A stretch of 46,312 bases of DNA from an uncultured Bacteroidales bacterium (GCA_947593515.1 CANQDQ010000016.1:1-46312); one strand, 5' to 3'. Positions 34,476 to 43,493 are shown, numbered from the stretch's first letter. Notes: generated from the letters alone by a model not told the origin. Program-made: numbers and translations.

Positions 34476-35912
34476 TTAAAATTGAAAATAAATAAAATCG
34501 GACTGCTCGCCGGAAAACATCAGTATAAACAATATAACGACGATATATACTCCCCACCGAACCGCCCGGTAACGGAGCAGCCCCGTACCGGATAGCTGCA
34601 TGGCGTGCTGCCTGTTGCGACGGCTCCACTCGATAAGAAGCATGATAAAAATATAAAGAAGCGTTTTCTTCCCAAAAACAGGAGCTATTGCTGGCACCGC
34701 AATCATTCGATAGATGTAATCGCCCGCCTGACCGATGGTTTCGGCACGAAAGATAATCCAGCCCACTACGGCGAGCAAAAAAGTTATGAGCATCTGTGCA
34801 AATTCTTTTGCGTTCGGCAGCAGCCGTCCCTGCGCCACCGTATCGGTGTATTTACGGTTGCGCCCGAGCAGTATCAACGGCAGGAAAAGCAGAGCATGAT
34901 AGGCGCCCCATGTGATGAATGTCCAATTTGCCCCGTGCCAAAAGCCGCTGACAAGAAATATCACGAAGGTATTACACACCACTTTCCATTTCCCGCACCG
35001 GCTGCCGCCCAACGGTATGTAGATGTAGTCGCGAAACCATGTCGTAAGCGAGATGTGCCACCGCCGCCAAAATTCGGCGATGTCGCGCGAAAAGTAGGGA
35101 TAGTTGAAGTTGCGCATCAAGTCGATGCCGAACAAGCGCGCCGTGCCTATCGCTATGTCGGAATAGCCGGAAAAATCGCCGTATATCTGAAAGGTGAACA
35201 ACAGCGCTCCGACAAACAGCGTTACGCCCCCAAAATCTTGATACGAATCGAAAATTATATTAACTGCCACCGCACAATTGTCGGCAATCACCATTTTCTT
35301 GAACAAGCCCCAAAGTATCTGCCGGCAGCCGTCTACCGCTTTATCGTAATCGAACGTGCGGGGTCGGGAGAATTGCGGCAGCAGGTTGGTTGCCCGTTCG
35401 ATAGGTTCGGCGACCAATTGCGGGAAGAAGCTGATGAACGCGAAAAAGGCGGCCGCATCGTGCGTGGCTTGCAGTTTGTGACGATAGACGTCGATCGTAT
35501 AACTCAACGCCTGAAAGGTGTAAAAGCTGATACCGACCGGCAGGAGTATGTCCACCGTTACCCAATCGAGTTCCATGCCGAAGAGGCGGAACAGGGCTGC
35601 CAGATTTTCTCCGAAGAAATTGTAATACTTGAATACGCCGAGTATGCCGAGATTCAGAATGATATTCGAGGCGCTGATGAGTTTTTGTCTGCCCCGCTTT
35701 CCCTCGCTGCGCTCCAACAAAATGCCGCTCGCAAAACTGCATACGGTCGTGAGGGCTATCAACAGCAGAAAACGCCAATCCCACCACCCGTAAAAAACAT
35801 AGCTCGCCGCCACGACAAACAGATTCTGCGCCCGCAACGGCTTGAAAACAAACCAGTAAAGCAGGAATACAATCGGCAGAAAAATCAAAAACTCAAAGGA
35901 ATTAAAAAGCAT
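34476..35912 (-). CDS. MBOAT-family membrane O-acyltransferase
   Basis: A 478-residue polytopic protein of the AlgI/DltB/PatA type. Opening MLFNSFEFLIFLPIVFLLYW is the family start; NFNYPYFSRDIAEFWRRWHISL holds the first conserved histidine region, and the catalytic histidine is in SGFWHGANW. It moves acyl groups, usually acetyl, across the inner membrane for delivery to an extracytoplasmic polymer by a partner protein, here the SGNH-like product encoded just downstream. I start it at ATG 35912 rather than 35945, because a consensus promoter lies at 35943-35950 and the shorter start is the family norm. Confidence 0.92.
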   Translation of the reverse strand: MLFNSFEFLIFLPIVFLLYWFVFKPLRAQNLFVVAASYVFYGWWDWRFLLLIALTTVCSFASGILLERSEGKRGRQKLISASNIILNLGILGVFKYYNFFGENLAALFRLFGMELDWVTVDILLPVGISFYTFQALSYTIDVYRHKLQATHDAAAFFAFISFFPQLVAEPIERATNLLPQFSRPRTFDYDKAVDGCRQILWGLFKKMVIADNCAVAVNIIFDSYQDFGGVTLFVGALLFTFQIYGDFSGYSDIAIGTARLFGIDLMRNFNYPYFSRDIAEFWRRWHISLTTWFRDYIYIPLGGSRCGKWKVVCNTFVIFLVSGFWHGANWTFITWGAYHALLFLPLILLGRNRKYTDTVAQGRLLPNAKEFAQMLITFLLAVVGWIIFRAETIGQAGDYIYRMIAVPAIAPVFGKKTLLYIFIMLLIEWSRRNRQHAMQLSGTGLLRYRAVRWGVYIVVILFILMFSGEQSDFIYFQF

Positions 35913-35942
35913 ATAAATCCAAAATTTTCCATAAACACGTTG

Positions 35943-35950
35943 CAAAATTA
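35943..35950 (-). promoter_or_regulatory. -7 element for the MBOAT operon
   Basis: The minus strand reads TAATTTTG plus C, matching TAnnTTTG. It lies about 30 bases before the ATG at 35912 and excludes the longer reading-frame start at 35945. Confidence 0.55.
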
Positions 35951-36103
35951 ATAATTAAATTAATAACATAGAACATTCTTTCTAAAAATTTTTTTCAACT
36001 CTCAATTATAGGACAAAACAACAATTATCGGATAAAATCGGAAAAACGTGATTTTGGTTAGAAATTCAGGAATCGGGATTGAAAAAAATCGGGATAGTTT
36101 TTT

Positions 36104-36111
36104 TATTTTTG
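36104..36111 (+). promoter_or_regulatory. -7 element for the cupin gene
   Basis: TATTTTTG plus C matches the consensus. TTG at 36079-36081 is a possible -33 element about 21 bases upstream. The leader to the ATG at 36155 would be about 35 nt. Confidence 0.6.
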
Positions 36112-36154
36112 CATACGAGAACGCAAACTTTTATTTACTCTTAAAAACGCATTT

Positions 36155-36649
36155 ATGAAACATTTTATTTATGCCGTATGTCTTCTCGGCTTGCTGGCTG
36201 GTTGCAACTCAGAAAACAAAAATATGAAAACCGAAAACACATTTACACAGATTTTTCCGCAAGGCGAAAAATTGCCGGCTCAATTTTCGTCTTACTTCAT
36301 CGGACAAGCCTATCTGGCTCCGATAAGCAACAATGATTCGCTGGGCACGCACATCTCGAACGTAACGTTCGAGCCGGGCTGCCGCAACAACTGGCACAGC
36401 CACACGGGCGGGCAGCTGCTAATCGTTACTGCCGGTCGGGGCTTCTATCAGGAACGGGGCAAAGCGGCGCGCGAACTGCACGCGGGCGACGTCGTGGAGA
36501 TTCCCGCCAACGTGGAACATTGGCACGGCGCTGCGCCCGACAGCTGGTTTTCGCATCTGGCAGTGGAGTGCAACGCGACGACCAACGTCAATACTTGGCT
36601 CGACCCCGTGAACGATGAGGAGTATCTCGCGGCAACAGCAGGCAAATAA
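36155..36649 (+). CDS. Cupin-domain lipoprotein
   Basis: A 164-residue protein with a lipoprotein signal (lipobox LAGC, cysteine at about residue 17) and a single cupin barrel. The metal-binding motifs are HSHTGGQLLIVTAGRGFYQ and, later, EIPANVEHWHG, so a bound metal ion is likely. Small secreted cupins of this type are often encoded beside carboxymuconolactone-decarboxylase-like proteins, as here (21 bases downstream); the pair's joint reaction is unknown. The ATG at 36155 starts the signal peptide. Confidence 0.85.
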   Translation: MKHFIYAVCLLGLLAGCNSENKNMKTENTFTQIFPQGEKLPAQFSSYFIGQAYLAPISNNDSLGTHISNVTFEPGCRNNWHSHTGGQLLIVTAGRGFYQERGKAARELHAGDVVEIPANVEHWHGAAPDSWFSHLAVECNATTNVNTWLDPVNDEEYLAATAGK

Positions 36650-36670
36650 TCTTCACAAAATCAAATCCGT

Positions 36671-37390
36671 ATGTACAAACGAATCGCAGTGCTGCTTCTC
36701 CTGTTCGGTGCGGCAGCGCTTCATACGAAAGCTCAAACGAATATGCAAACGAATTATCTTACTCCCCGCCAGCAGGACATTGCCGTCGTGGCGGCATTTG
36801 CCGCACAGGGCGATATGGCAGGGCTGAAACCGGCGCTGCACCGCAGTCTCGACGACTCGCTCACCGTCAATGAAATAAAACAGGTATTGGTACAGATGTA
36901 TGCCTATTGCGGCTTTCCGCGCAGCCTCAACGCGCTCGGTGCTTTTATGGAAGTCATCAGCGAAAGAGAAAAAGCGGGTCTTCCCTGCCCGCCGGGCAAA
37001 GAGGCTACACCCCTGCCTGCCGGCACCGATATGCTGCAACGGGGCACCGAAGTGCAGACCGAGCTGGTGGGCGCTCCGGTGAAGGGCGGCATCATGGACT
37101 TCGCGCCGGACATAGACCTGTACCTCAAAGCGCATCTTTTCGGCGACATTTTCGCCCGCGACAACCTCGACCATGTTTCGCGCGAAATCGCGACGGTCGG
37201 CGCGCTGTCGGCATTGACGGGCGCCGAGAGCCAGCTGCGTGCGCACCTGCACATCGCCCGAAACACGGGCTTGACGAGCGAACAGCTGCACGAAATCGCT
37301 TCCGTGCTGAAAACGCGCGTCGGCGCGCAGACGGGCAACCGCACCGAAGAGGCACTCAAAGAGATAGAGGGTACGCCCGCCGGCAAGTAA
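36671..37390 (+). CDS. Secreted carboxymuconolactone-decarboxylase-family protein
   Basis: A 239-residue protein with a signal peptide (to about residue 21, ending TKAQ) and two tandem CMD/AhpD-like helical domains. The first contains QMYAYCGFPRSLNAL; the second contains a histidine in LRAHLHIARNTGLT. The AhpD CxxC redox pair is absent, so peroxidase-reductase activity is unlikely. Export is unusual for the superfamily as I know it, but the co-encoded cupin is also exported. The substrate is unknown. Confidence 0.83.
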   Translation: MYKRIAVLLLLFGAAALHTKAQTNMQTNYLTPRQQDIAVVAAFAAQGDMAGLKPALHRSLDDSLTVNEIKQVLVQMYAYCGFPRSLNALGAFMEVISEREKAGLPCPPGKEATPLPAGTDMLQRGTEVQTELVGAPVKGGIMDFAPDIDLYLKAHLFGDIFARDNLDHVSREIATVGALSALTGAESQLRAHLHIARNTGLTSEQLHEIASVLKTRVGAQTGNRTEEALKEIEGTPAGK

Positions 37391-37654
37391 GGCATCATGT
37401 ATCGCACGGGGTAGGAAGTGTGGTCGGGCGAAACTGCCCGCAGTTTAGGCTACGTAACGTTGAACATACCGCCCACAAAAGGCAGCGAAGTGAAGATAGA
37501 ACTTATCGGCATAAACAAGGAAGCCGATGCGTTCGGCGGCATCGTGGAGATAACGGGGAAAACGGAACCGGACTCTCGGACGTCCGATACCGAAGCCAAA
37601 GGGAGTCTGCGCATCGTCGAGATAGAATTTTACGAAATTCCCGCCCGTCCATAG
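37391..37654 (+). pseudogene. Decayed C-terminal tail of a carbohydrate-active enzyme
   Basis: Reading on in frame after the previous stop gives GIMYRTG, a TAG at 37412-37414, then EVWSGETARSLGYVTLN...EAKGSLRIVEIEFYE to a stop at 37654. This looks like the extreme C-terminus of a large GH2-type glycosidase, as I remember such tails (…DAFG…VEVTG…LRIVEIEFYE). There is no start, no signal peptide and no room for a catalytic domain, so it is a remnant left by deletion. The enzyme family is a memory-based guess; that it is a broken fragment is better supported. Confidence 0.5.
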
Positions 37655-37676
37655 CACACAACATCTATATATAGAA

Positions 37677-37708
37677 TCGAGGGAGGAAGCAATTGCCTCC
37701 TCCCTCGA
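37677..37708. terminator. Hairpin downstream of uxaA
   Basis: TCGAGGGAGG (37677-37686) pairs with CCTCCCTCGA (37699-37708), with inner GC pairs and AATT at the tip. No U-run follows in either direction, so termination efficiency is uncertain. Confidence 0.5.
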
Positions 37709-37744
37709 TGTATAATAACAGCTCCGCTTCCGGAGCGAGCGAAA

Positions 37745-39235
37745 TCAAAGGGTTACGCCGGTCTTGAAGATAGCGATTTCGCGATAGCCTTTGCGTTCGT
37801 TATTGACGCACTTGCCGCTCGCCACTTCGATGACGAATTGAATGAATCGTTCCACCACTTTCTCCATCGGTTCGTTTTCGACCAACGTTCCGGCGTTGAA
37901 ATCTATCCAACCGGGTTTGAGTTTCGCCAAATTGCTGTTGGTGGAAATCTTCATCGTAGGCACGTATGTTCCGAACGGCGTACCGCGACCGGTGGTGAAA
38001 AGCACCATTTGACAGCCGCTCGAAGCCAGAGCCGTAGCAGCCACCAAGTCGTTGCCCGGAGCGCTAAGCAGGTTGAGCCCTTTGGTCTTGATGCGCTCGC
38101 CGTACATCAGCACGTCGCGCACAATCGACTTGCCGCACTTCTGCGTGCAGCCCAGCGATTTTTCTTCAAGCGTGGATATACCGCCGGCTTTGTTGCCGGG
38201 CGAGGGATTTTCATATACCGGTTGGTTGTTCGCCATGAAATAGGCTTTGAAGTCGTTGATGAGGTGCACGGTTTTGTCGAAGAGCTCGGGCGTACCGCAG
38301 CGGTTCATCAGAATCGTTTCGGCGCCGAACATTTCGGGCACTTCGGTGAGTACGGTGGTACCGCCCTGCGAAACGAGGAAGTCGGAAAAGACGCCCAGCA
38401 GCGGATTGGCAGTGATGCCGGAGAATCCGTCGGAGCCGCCGCATTTGAGGCCGACGCGCAGCTCGCTCAACGGAATATCGGTGCGCACATCTTTCGAAGC
38501 GACAGCGTATATTTCGCGCAGCAGGGACATACCGGTTTCAAACTCGTCCTCCACTTTCTGGCAAATCATGAATTTCACCCGTTGTTCATCGACCTCGCCG
38601 AGCAGTTCGCGGAAAGCGTCCAGCTGGTTGTTTTCGCAACCGAGCGATACGACCAGCACGCCGCCGGCGTTGGGGTGTTTCACCATGTCGCGCAACACTT
38701 TGCGGGTGTTTTCGTGGTCGTTGCCGAGCTGTGAACAGCCGTAGTTGTGCGGGAACGAAACAATGGCATCGACGCCTTTTCCAGCGGTTTCGCGGCGCAG
38801 CGCCTCCGCCAGTTGATTGACGACGCCGTTTACGCAGCCGACCGTCGGGATAATCCATATTTCGTTGCGCACGCCCACTTCGCCGCTTTTGCGGCGATAG
38901 CCTTTGAAAGTCAGTTTTCTGTCGGGCTGTTCGACGCTTACCAGTTTCGGCGTGTAGGTGTATTCGAGCAGACCTTCGAGGTTGGTCTTAATATTTTTCT
39001 CGTTCACCCACGCCCCTTTGGCGATAGCCGCACGGGCATGACCGATAGGATAGCCGTATTTGACGATATGCTCGTCGGCAGCGAAATCGCGCAAAGCGAC
39101 TTTATGACCGGCAGGAATATCTTCGGCTACCACTATCTCGACGCCGTCCACCGTAAGCCGGTCGCCCTTTTTCAAAGGGTCGATGGCTACGGCAACGTTG
39201 TCGGCGGGATTGATTTTGATATAGTTCGTACTCAT
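37745..39235 (-). CDS. uxaA: Altronate dehydratase
   Basis: It dehydrates D-altronate to 2-keto-3-deoxygluconate. The 496-residue protein has the N-terminal SAF-type domain (residues 1-90, with VAVAIDPLKKGD) fused to the UxaA catalytic domain, as in E. coli. Conserved cysteine and glycine segments such as LGCENNQ, GLKCGGSDGFSG and EKSLGCTQKCGKS probably help bind iron. It follows uxaB by 2 bases and is the last gene of the regulator-uxaB-uxaA operon. Confidence 0.95.
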   Translation of the reverse strand: MSTNYIKINPADNVAVAIDPLKKGDRLTVDGVEIVVAEDIPAGHKVALRDFAADEHIVKYGYPIGHARAAIAKGAWVNEKNIKTNLEGLLEYTYTPKLVSVEQPDRKLTFKGYRRKSGEVGVRNEIWIIPTVGCVNGVVNQLAEALRRETAGKGVDAIVSFPHNYGCSQLGNDHENTRKVLRDMVKHPNAGGVLVVSLGCENNQLDAFRELLGEVDEQRVKFMICQKVEDEFETGMSLLREIYAVASKDVRTDIPLSELRVGLKCGGSDGFSGITANPLLGVFSDFLVSQGGTTVLTEVPEMFGAETILMNRCGTPELFDKTVHLINDFKAYFMANNQPVYENPSPGNKAGGISTLEEKSLGCTQKCGKSIVRDVLMYGERIKTKGLNLLSAPGNDLVAATALASSGCQMVLFTTGRGTPFGTYVPTMKISTNSNLAKLKPGWIDFNAGTLVENEPMEKVVERFIQFVIEVASGKCVNNERKGYREIAIFKTGVTL

Positions 39236-39237
39236 AT

Positions 39238-40677
39238 TCAGAGAATGGATTTAACCGTTTCGAGCATACCTTTTTCCTGTATCGAATCGAGGTAACCTTT
39301 TACAGCGTCGGTCAAGCCGGGTATGTTGTTGAGGTTTTCGCCCCAAATCGATTCGGCAGCCAATACGCCTTCGGCGACGCACTTCGTGCAGCCTTTTGCC
39401 CAAAGGTCTTTGAGCAGCGCCATGATTTCGGGAGCATCGTTGGGCACGATTTCGGCACCGTCGGCACGCACACCGCCCTTGTAATAGGTGATGATGGCAG
39501 CCAAGCCCAGCACAAGACCTTTCGGCAGGGTGCCTTTGCGTTGGAGATATACTTTCAGACCGGGCAGGTCGCGGGTCTGGTATTTCGGGAACGAGTTGAG
39601 CATAATCGAAGTTACCTGATGATCGACGAACGGGTTGTTGAAACGTTCGAGAACATCTTCGGCAAATTTCTTCAATTCGTCTTTCGGGAGGTTGAGGGTT
39701 TCCATCAACTCGTCGAACATGACTTTATGGATATATTTGCCGATGACGGGGTGCTGGCAGGCATCGCGCACGATATTCACGCCGGAGAGATAGGCTACGG
39801 GCGAGAGTACGGTGTGCGGACCGTTGAGCAAGGTAACTTTTCTTTCGTGGTACGGAGCTTCGGAGGGAACGAAAAGCACGTTCAAGCCCGCCTTGTCGGC
39901 AGGAAATTCCTTAGCGACCGATTGCGGAGCCTCGATAACCCAGAGGTGGAAAATTTCGGCTTGTACCACCAGATTGTCGTCGTACTGCAATTTTTCTTTG
40001 ATAGCGGCGATGTCCTTGCGGGGAAATCCCGGAACGATGCGATCGACCAACGTGGCGTAAACGCCGCAAGCCTCTTCGAACCATTTTTTGAAATCTTCGC
40101 CGAGTTTCCACAATTCGATATATTGGTAAATCGTTTCTTTGAGTTTGTGTCCGTTGAGGAAAATCAACTCGCAGGGGAAAATGATAAGACCTTTCGTCTT
40201 GTCGCCTTTGAAGGTTTTGTAACGGCGATAGAGCAGCTGCGTGAGTTTGCCCGGGTAGGACGAAGCGGGAGCGTCGTCGAGCTTGCAGGCGGGGTCGAAA
40301 GCGATGCCGGCTTCGGTCGTGTTGGAAATGACGAAACGTATTTCGGGCTGGTCGGCAAGTTTCATAAATTCGTCGTTCTGCGAATAGGGATTCAAGGCGC
40401 GGCTGATGACGTCGATACGGGTAAGGCTGTTTACGACGTTGCCTTTGTCGAGACCTTGCAGATTGACGTGATAGAGGCAATCCTGAGCGTTCAACATATC
40501 GACCATACCTTTTTCGATGGGTTGGACGACAACTACACTGCTGTTGAAATCGGCTTTTTCATTCATATTGTAGATAATCCAATCTACAAACGCGCGCAAG
40601 AAGTTTCCTTCGCCGAATTGAATAATCCGTTCGGGGTATTTGTTTGCCTGAGCGGTAGTTCTGTTAAGTTGTTTCAT
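39238..40677 (-). CDS. uxaB: Tagaturonate reductase (altronate oxidoreductase)
   Basis: A 479-residue NADH-dependent member of the mannitol dehydrogenase family that reduces D-tagaturonate to D-altronate. The N-terminal Rossmann region has QFGEGNFLRAF; the C-terminal domain carries the KVTLLNGPHTVLSP motif near the catalytic lysine. Fructuronate reductase (UxuB) is related, but the neighbouring altronate dehydratase settles the choice. It lies 24 bases after the regulator gene and 2 bases before uxaA. Confidence 0.94.
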   Translation of the reverse strand: MKQLNRTTAQANKYPERIIQFGEGNFLRAFVDWIIYNMNEKADFNSSVVVVQPIEKGMVDMLNAQDCLYHVNLQGLDKGNVVNSLTRIDVISRALNPYSQNDEFMKLADQPEIRFVISNTTEAGIAFDPACKLDDAPASSYPGKLTQLLYRRYKTFKGDKTKGLIIFPCELIFLNGHKLKETIYQYIELWKLGEDFKKWFEEACGVYATLVDRIVPGFPRKDIAAIKEKLQYDDNLVVQAEIFHLWVIEAPQSVAKEFPADKAGLNVLFVPSEAPYHERKVTLLNGPHTVLSPVAYLSGVNIVRDACQHPVIGKYIHKVMFDELMETLNLPKDELKKFAEDVLERFNNPFVDHQVTSIMLNSFPKYQTRDLPGLKVYLQRKGTLPKGLVLGLAAIITYYKGGVRADGAEIVPNDAPEIMALLKDLWAKGCTKCVAEGVLAAESIWGENLNNIPGLTDAVKGYLDSIQEKGMLETVKSIL

Positions 40678-40701
40678 AGGATTTGTACGTTAGTGTTAAT
40701 A

Positions 40702-41775
40702 TTAAAATAATTGAAAATCAATATAATAGTCGATATTCTCCGCCGTAAGAATGTCGATGGGCATGAAGTTGCGGCGGGGCGCCTGCTTGCGGAATATCTT
40801 GTACTCGCAAAGGGCTTTCATACCCCTGTATCCCTGCAACTCCGGACGCTGCGAAAGAAGGTATTTTATCTTGCCGTCTTTCAGCGCCTTAACATTCGGC
40901 GAGAGCAGCTCGTAGCCCAAGAGGCGGAACGGGGTGTGCTGCGTCTCGTCGAGATAGCGGGCGATGCGCCACACGCGCGAATTGAACGTAACGCCTTCTT
41001 TTATGTTCGGATATTGTATGAAAAAATCGCGTATGTATTGCAGGTTGAGGCGGTCGTCCGACGGGTGCAGTTTGATGACCTGCAAGCCGACTTGCGGCAA
41101 ATACCGGCGCACATATTTAATGAAGCCCTGATAGCGCAAATCGGACTGGTTGGAGCCGAGATTGCCGAGCCGGTTTATTTTGAAAATCGCGATATCGCTG
41201 CCCGGCTCTATGTCCGCCAGCAAAAGTTTGGCAGCCAGAAAACCACTCTGCAACGAATCCATACCGAAATAAGAGAGGGCATTGGCTTCGGCAATATCGG
41301 AGTCGATAAACACATACGGGATTTTTTCCTTGTCGAGCCGTGCCGCCAAAGCGATGGAGGCATCGGTGAAGACCGGCGACAGGAGCACGCCATCGACTTT
41401 GAGCGTAAGCAGCTGTGCTACGGCATCTTCAAAAGCGCGGCTGTCGTACTGGTCGAACAGCACCTGCTCCACCGAAATATTCAGATTGGCAAATTCCGTC
41501 GCTGCCAGATTCACGCCGCGCAGCACCTCTATCCAATAGTCGTATCCGCCGGCTTTCGGCAGCAGGGCGGCAAAAGTATAGCGCCGCTTCGACGCCAGCG
41601 CCGAAGCATAGGGATTGGGACGATAATCGAGCCGGTTCAATACGGTTTCTATTTTCGTCCGCGTCTCGGCAGATACCTCTCCCCGATTATGCAAAACCCT
41701 ATCGACAGTGCCTGCCGATACGCCCGCCATACGGGCAATGTCTTTGATGCGGATTTTATCCAAGCGGTTTTCCAT
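40702..41775 (-). CDS. LacI-family transcriptional regulator of the hexuronate operons
   Basis: A 357-residue protein with the LacI helix-turn-helix at residues 9-34 (KDIARMAGVSAGTVDRVL), the hinge YRPNPYASALA and a periplasmic-binding-protein-like ligand domain of the ribose-binding type. It is the first gene of the leftward operon with uxaB and uxaA and diverges from uxaC. An operator-like dyad lies at its own start site, so it probably represses both operons and itself, with a pathway intermediate as the inducer. The ligand is an inference. Confidence 0.9.
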   Translation of the reverse strand: MENRLDKIRIKDIARMAGVSAGTVDRVLHNRGEVSAETRTKIETVLNRLDYRPNPYASALASKRRYTFAALLPKAGGYDYWIEVLRGVNLAATEFANLNISVEQVLFDQYDSRAFEDAVAQLLTLKVDGVLLSPVFTDASIALAARLDKEKIPYVFIDSDIAEANALSYFGMDSLQSGFLAAKLLLADIEPGSDIAIFKINRLGNLGSNQSDLRYQGFIKYVRRYLPQVGLQVIKLHPSDDRLNLQYIRDFFIQYPNIKEGVTFNSRVWRIARYLDETQHTPFRLLGYELLSPNVKALKDGKIKYLLSQRPELQGYRGMKALCEYKIFRKQAPRRNFMPIDILTAENIDYYIDFQLF

Positions 41776-41796
41776 GTTCAGTTCGAGGTTTCATCT

Positions 41797-41815
41797 AACG
41801 GAAAAGTTTTCCGTT
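41797..41815. promoter_or_regulatory. LacI-type operator dyad at the regulator promoter
   Basis: AACGGAAAA-G-TTTTCCGTT is a perfect 9-bp dyad around one central base. It lies immediately downstream of the regulator's -7 box and overlaps the expected start site, the typical location for autorepression. Size and symmetry fit LacI-family operators. Confidence 0.7.
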
Positions 41816-41823
41816 TCTATTTG

Positions 41824-41831
41824 CAAATATA
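41824..41831 (-). promoter_or_regulatory. -7 element for regulator-uxaB-uxaA
   Basis: The minus strand reads TATATTTG plus C, a consensus Bacteroidetes -7 box. The box is embedded in the near-palindrome CTATTTGCAAATATAG and is directly followed by the operator dyad. Confidence 0.7.
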
Positions 41832-41885
41832 GAATTTTTATTTTGTACTTCAAAAAAAAATCGTAATTTCGTGCCCGAACACGGT

Positions 41886-41933
41886 CTTTATTTTATCGGT
41901 ATTCCGTAATTTTGCCCGAGCGATAAAATAAAG
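41886..41933. repeat. 13-bp inverted repeat flanking the uxaC promoter
   Basis: CTTTATTTTATCG (41886-41898) is matched perfectly by CGATAAAATAAAG (41921-41933), with the -7 box TAATTTTG in the 22-base spacer. Because transcription should begin near the right arm, the two arms are not both in the RNA, so they are better read as DNA half-sites for a dimer or a looped pair. Confidence 0.6.
41907..41914 (+). promoter_or_regulatory. -7 element for uxaC-kdgK
   Basis: TAATTTTG plus C fits TAnnTTTG and gives a leader of about 145 nt before the uxaC ATG. The long leader is AT-rich and has no evident ORF. Confidence 0.5.
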
Positions 41934-42067
41934 CTGCCGGAACGCACGGTCTGCATATCAGGTCGTTCAACTAAAAAACACGATTCGGTCGATACATGAA
42001 AAACGAACAGTAACTCTTTTCTTACGAAAAAATACATCAAATAATATTATCAAAAAATCGCTTCGTT

Positions 42068-43474
42068 ATGAAAAAATTTATGGACGAAAATTTCTTGCTG
42101 CAAACCGAAACGGCGCAAGAGCTTTATCACAACCACGCGGCTAAAATGCCGATTATCGATTACCACTGCCACCTGATTCCCCAAATGGTGGCTGACGACC
42201 ACAAATTCAAATCGCTGACCGAAATATGGCTCGGCGGCGACCACTACAAATGGCGCGCCATGCGTACCAACGGCGTCGATGAACGCTATTGCACGGGCAA
42301 AGACACGACCGACTGGGAAAAATTCGAGAAATGGGCGGAGACCGTGCCCTACACCATGCGCAACCCGCTGTACCACTGGACACACCTCGAACTGAAAACG
42401 GCTTTCGGCATCGATAAAATATTGAACCCGAAAACCGCCCGTGAAATCTACGACGAATGTAACGAAAAGCTCGCCCGTCCGGAATACTCGGCACGCGGCA
42501 TGATGCGCCGTTACCACGTGGAAACGGTATGTACGACCGACGACCCCGTCGATACCCTCGAATACCACATCAAAACCCGTGAAAGCGGATTCGAGATAAA
42601 AATGCTCCCGACATGGCGTCCCGACAAAGCCATGGCAGTGGAAGTGCCCTCCGAATACCGCGCTTACATCGAAAAACTGGCTGCCGTGAGCGGCATCGCC
42701 ATTTCGACATTCGACGACATGATTGCCGCCCTGCGCAAACGCCACGAATTTTTCGCCGAACAAGGCTGCAAACTCTCCGACCACGGTATCGAAGAATTTT
42801 ATGCCGAAGACTACACCGATGCCGAAATCAAAGCTATATTTAATAAAGTATATGGAGGCAAGCAACTGACGCAGGAAGAAATATTGAAATTCAAATCGGC
42901 GATGCTGATTATCTTCGGTGAAATGGATTGGGAAACGGGCTGGACGCAGCAGTTCCACTACGGCGCTATCCGCAACAACAACTCCAAGATGTTCAAACTG
43001 CTCGGTCCCGACACCGGTTTCGACTCCATCGGCGAATTTACCACCGCCAAAGCCATGGCGAAATACCTCGACCGCCTGAACAGCAACGGCAAACTGACGA
43101 AAACGATTCTCTACAACCTCAATCCCTGCGCCAACGAAGTAATCGCCACCATGCTGGGCAACTTCCAAGACGGCACGGTTGCCGGCAAGATACAGTTCGG
43201 TTCGGGCTGGTGGTTCCTCGACCAGAAAGACGGTATGGAGAAACAAATGAACGCTCTTTCGGTACTCGGTCTGTTGAGCCGCTTCGTCGGTATGCTCACC
43301 GACTCGCGCAGCTTCCTCTCTTACCCGCGCCACGAATACTTCCGCCGCACGCTCTGCAACTTGGTGGGTCGCGACGTCGAAAACGGCGAAATACCGTATT
43401 CCGAAATCGACCGCGTGCGTCAGATGATCGAAGACATCAGCTACAACAATGCAAAGAATTTCTTTCAATTTTAA
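42068..43474 (+). CDS. uxaC: Glucuronate/galacturonate isomerase
   Basis: It converts D-galacturonate to D-tagaturonate and D-glucuronate to D-fructuronate. The 468-residue protein belongs to the amidohydrolase superfamily; early YHCHL and the later FGSGWWFLDQKDGME and LTDSRSFLSYPRHEYFRR segments are UxaC signatures. The length matches E. coli UxaC (about 470). It is first in the rightward operon and is followed by kdgK after 19 bases. Confidence 0.96.
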   Translation: MKKFMDENFLLQTETAQELYHNHAAKMPIIDYHCHLIPQMVADDHKFKSLTEIWLGGDHYKWRAMRTNGVDERYCTGKDTTDWEKFEKWAETVPYTMRNPLYHWTHLELKTAFGIDKILNPKTAREIYDECNEKLARPEYSARGMMRRYHVETVCTTDDPVDTLEYHIKTRESGFEIKMLPTWRPDKAMAVEVPSEYRAYIEKLAAVSGIAISTFDDMIAALRKRHEFFAEQGCKLSDHGIEEFYAEDYTDAEIKAIFNKVYGGKQLTQEEILKFKSAMLIIFGEMDWETGWTQQFHYGAIRNNNSKMFKLLGPDTGFDSIGEFTTAKAMAKYLDRLNSNGKLTKTILYNLNPCANEVIATMLGNFQDGTVAGKIQFGSGWWFLDQKDGMEKQMNALSVLGLLSRFVGMLTDSRSFLSYPRHEYFRRTLCNLVGRDVENGEIPYSEIDRVRQMIEDISYNNAKNFFQF

Positions 43475-43493
43475 TACCTAACACATTATCATC

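Noticed and set aside
35913..35945. Longer N-terminus of the MBOAT protein
   Set aside because: The family begins MLFNSFEF, and a promoter lies at 35943-35950, so codons before 35912 are not supported.
41819..41830. TATTTGCAAATA palindrome as a separate operator
   Set aside because: It is largely explained by the -7 box TATATTTGC itself; AT-rich symmetry here is not independent evidence.
42050..43468. 472-codon minus-strand frame opposite uxaC
   Set aside because: It mirrors uxaC frame for frame, has no start signal or promoter, and its protein is His/Phe/Val-rich without a recognisable domain.
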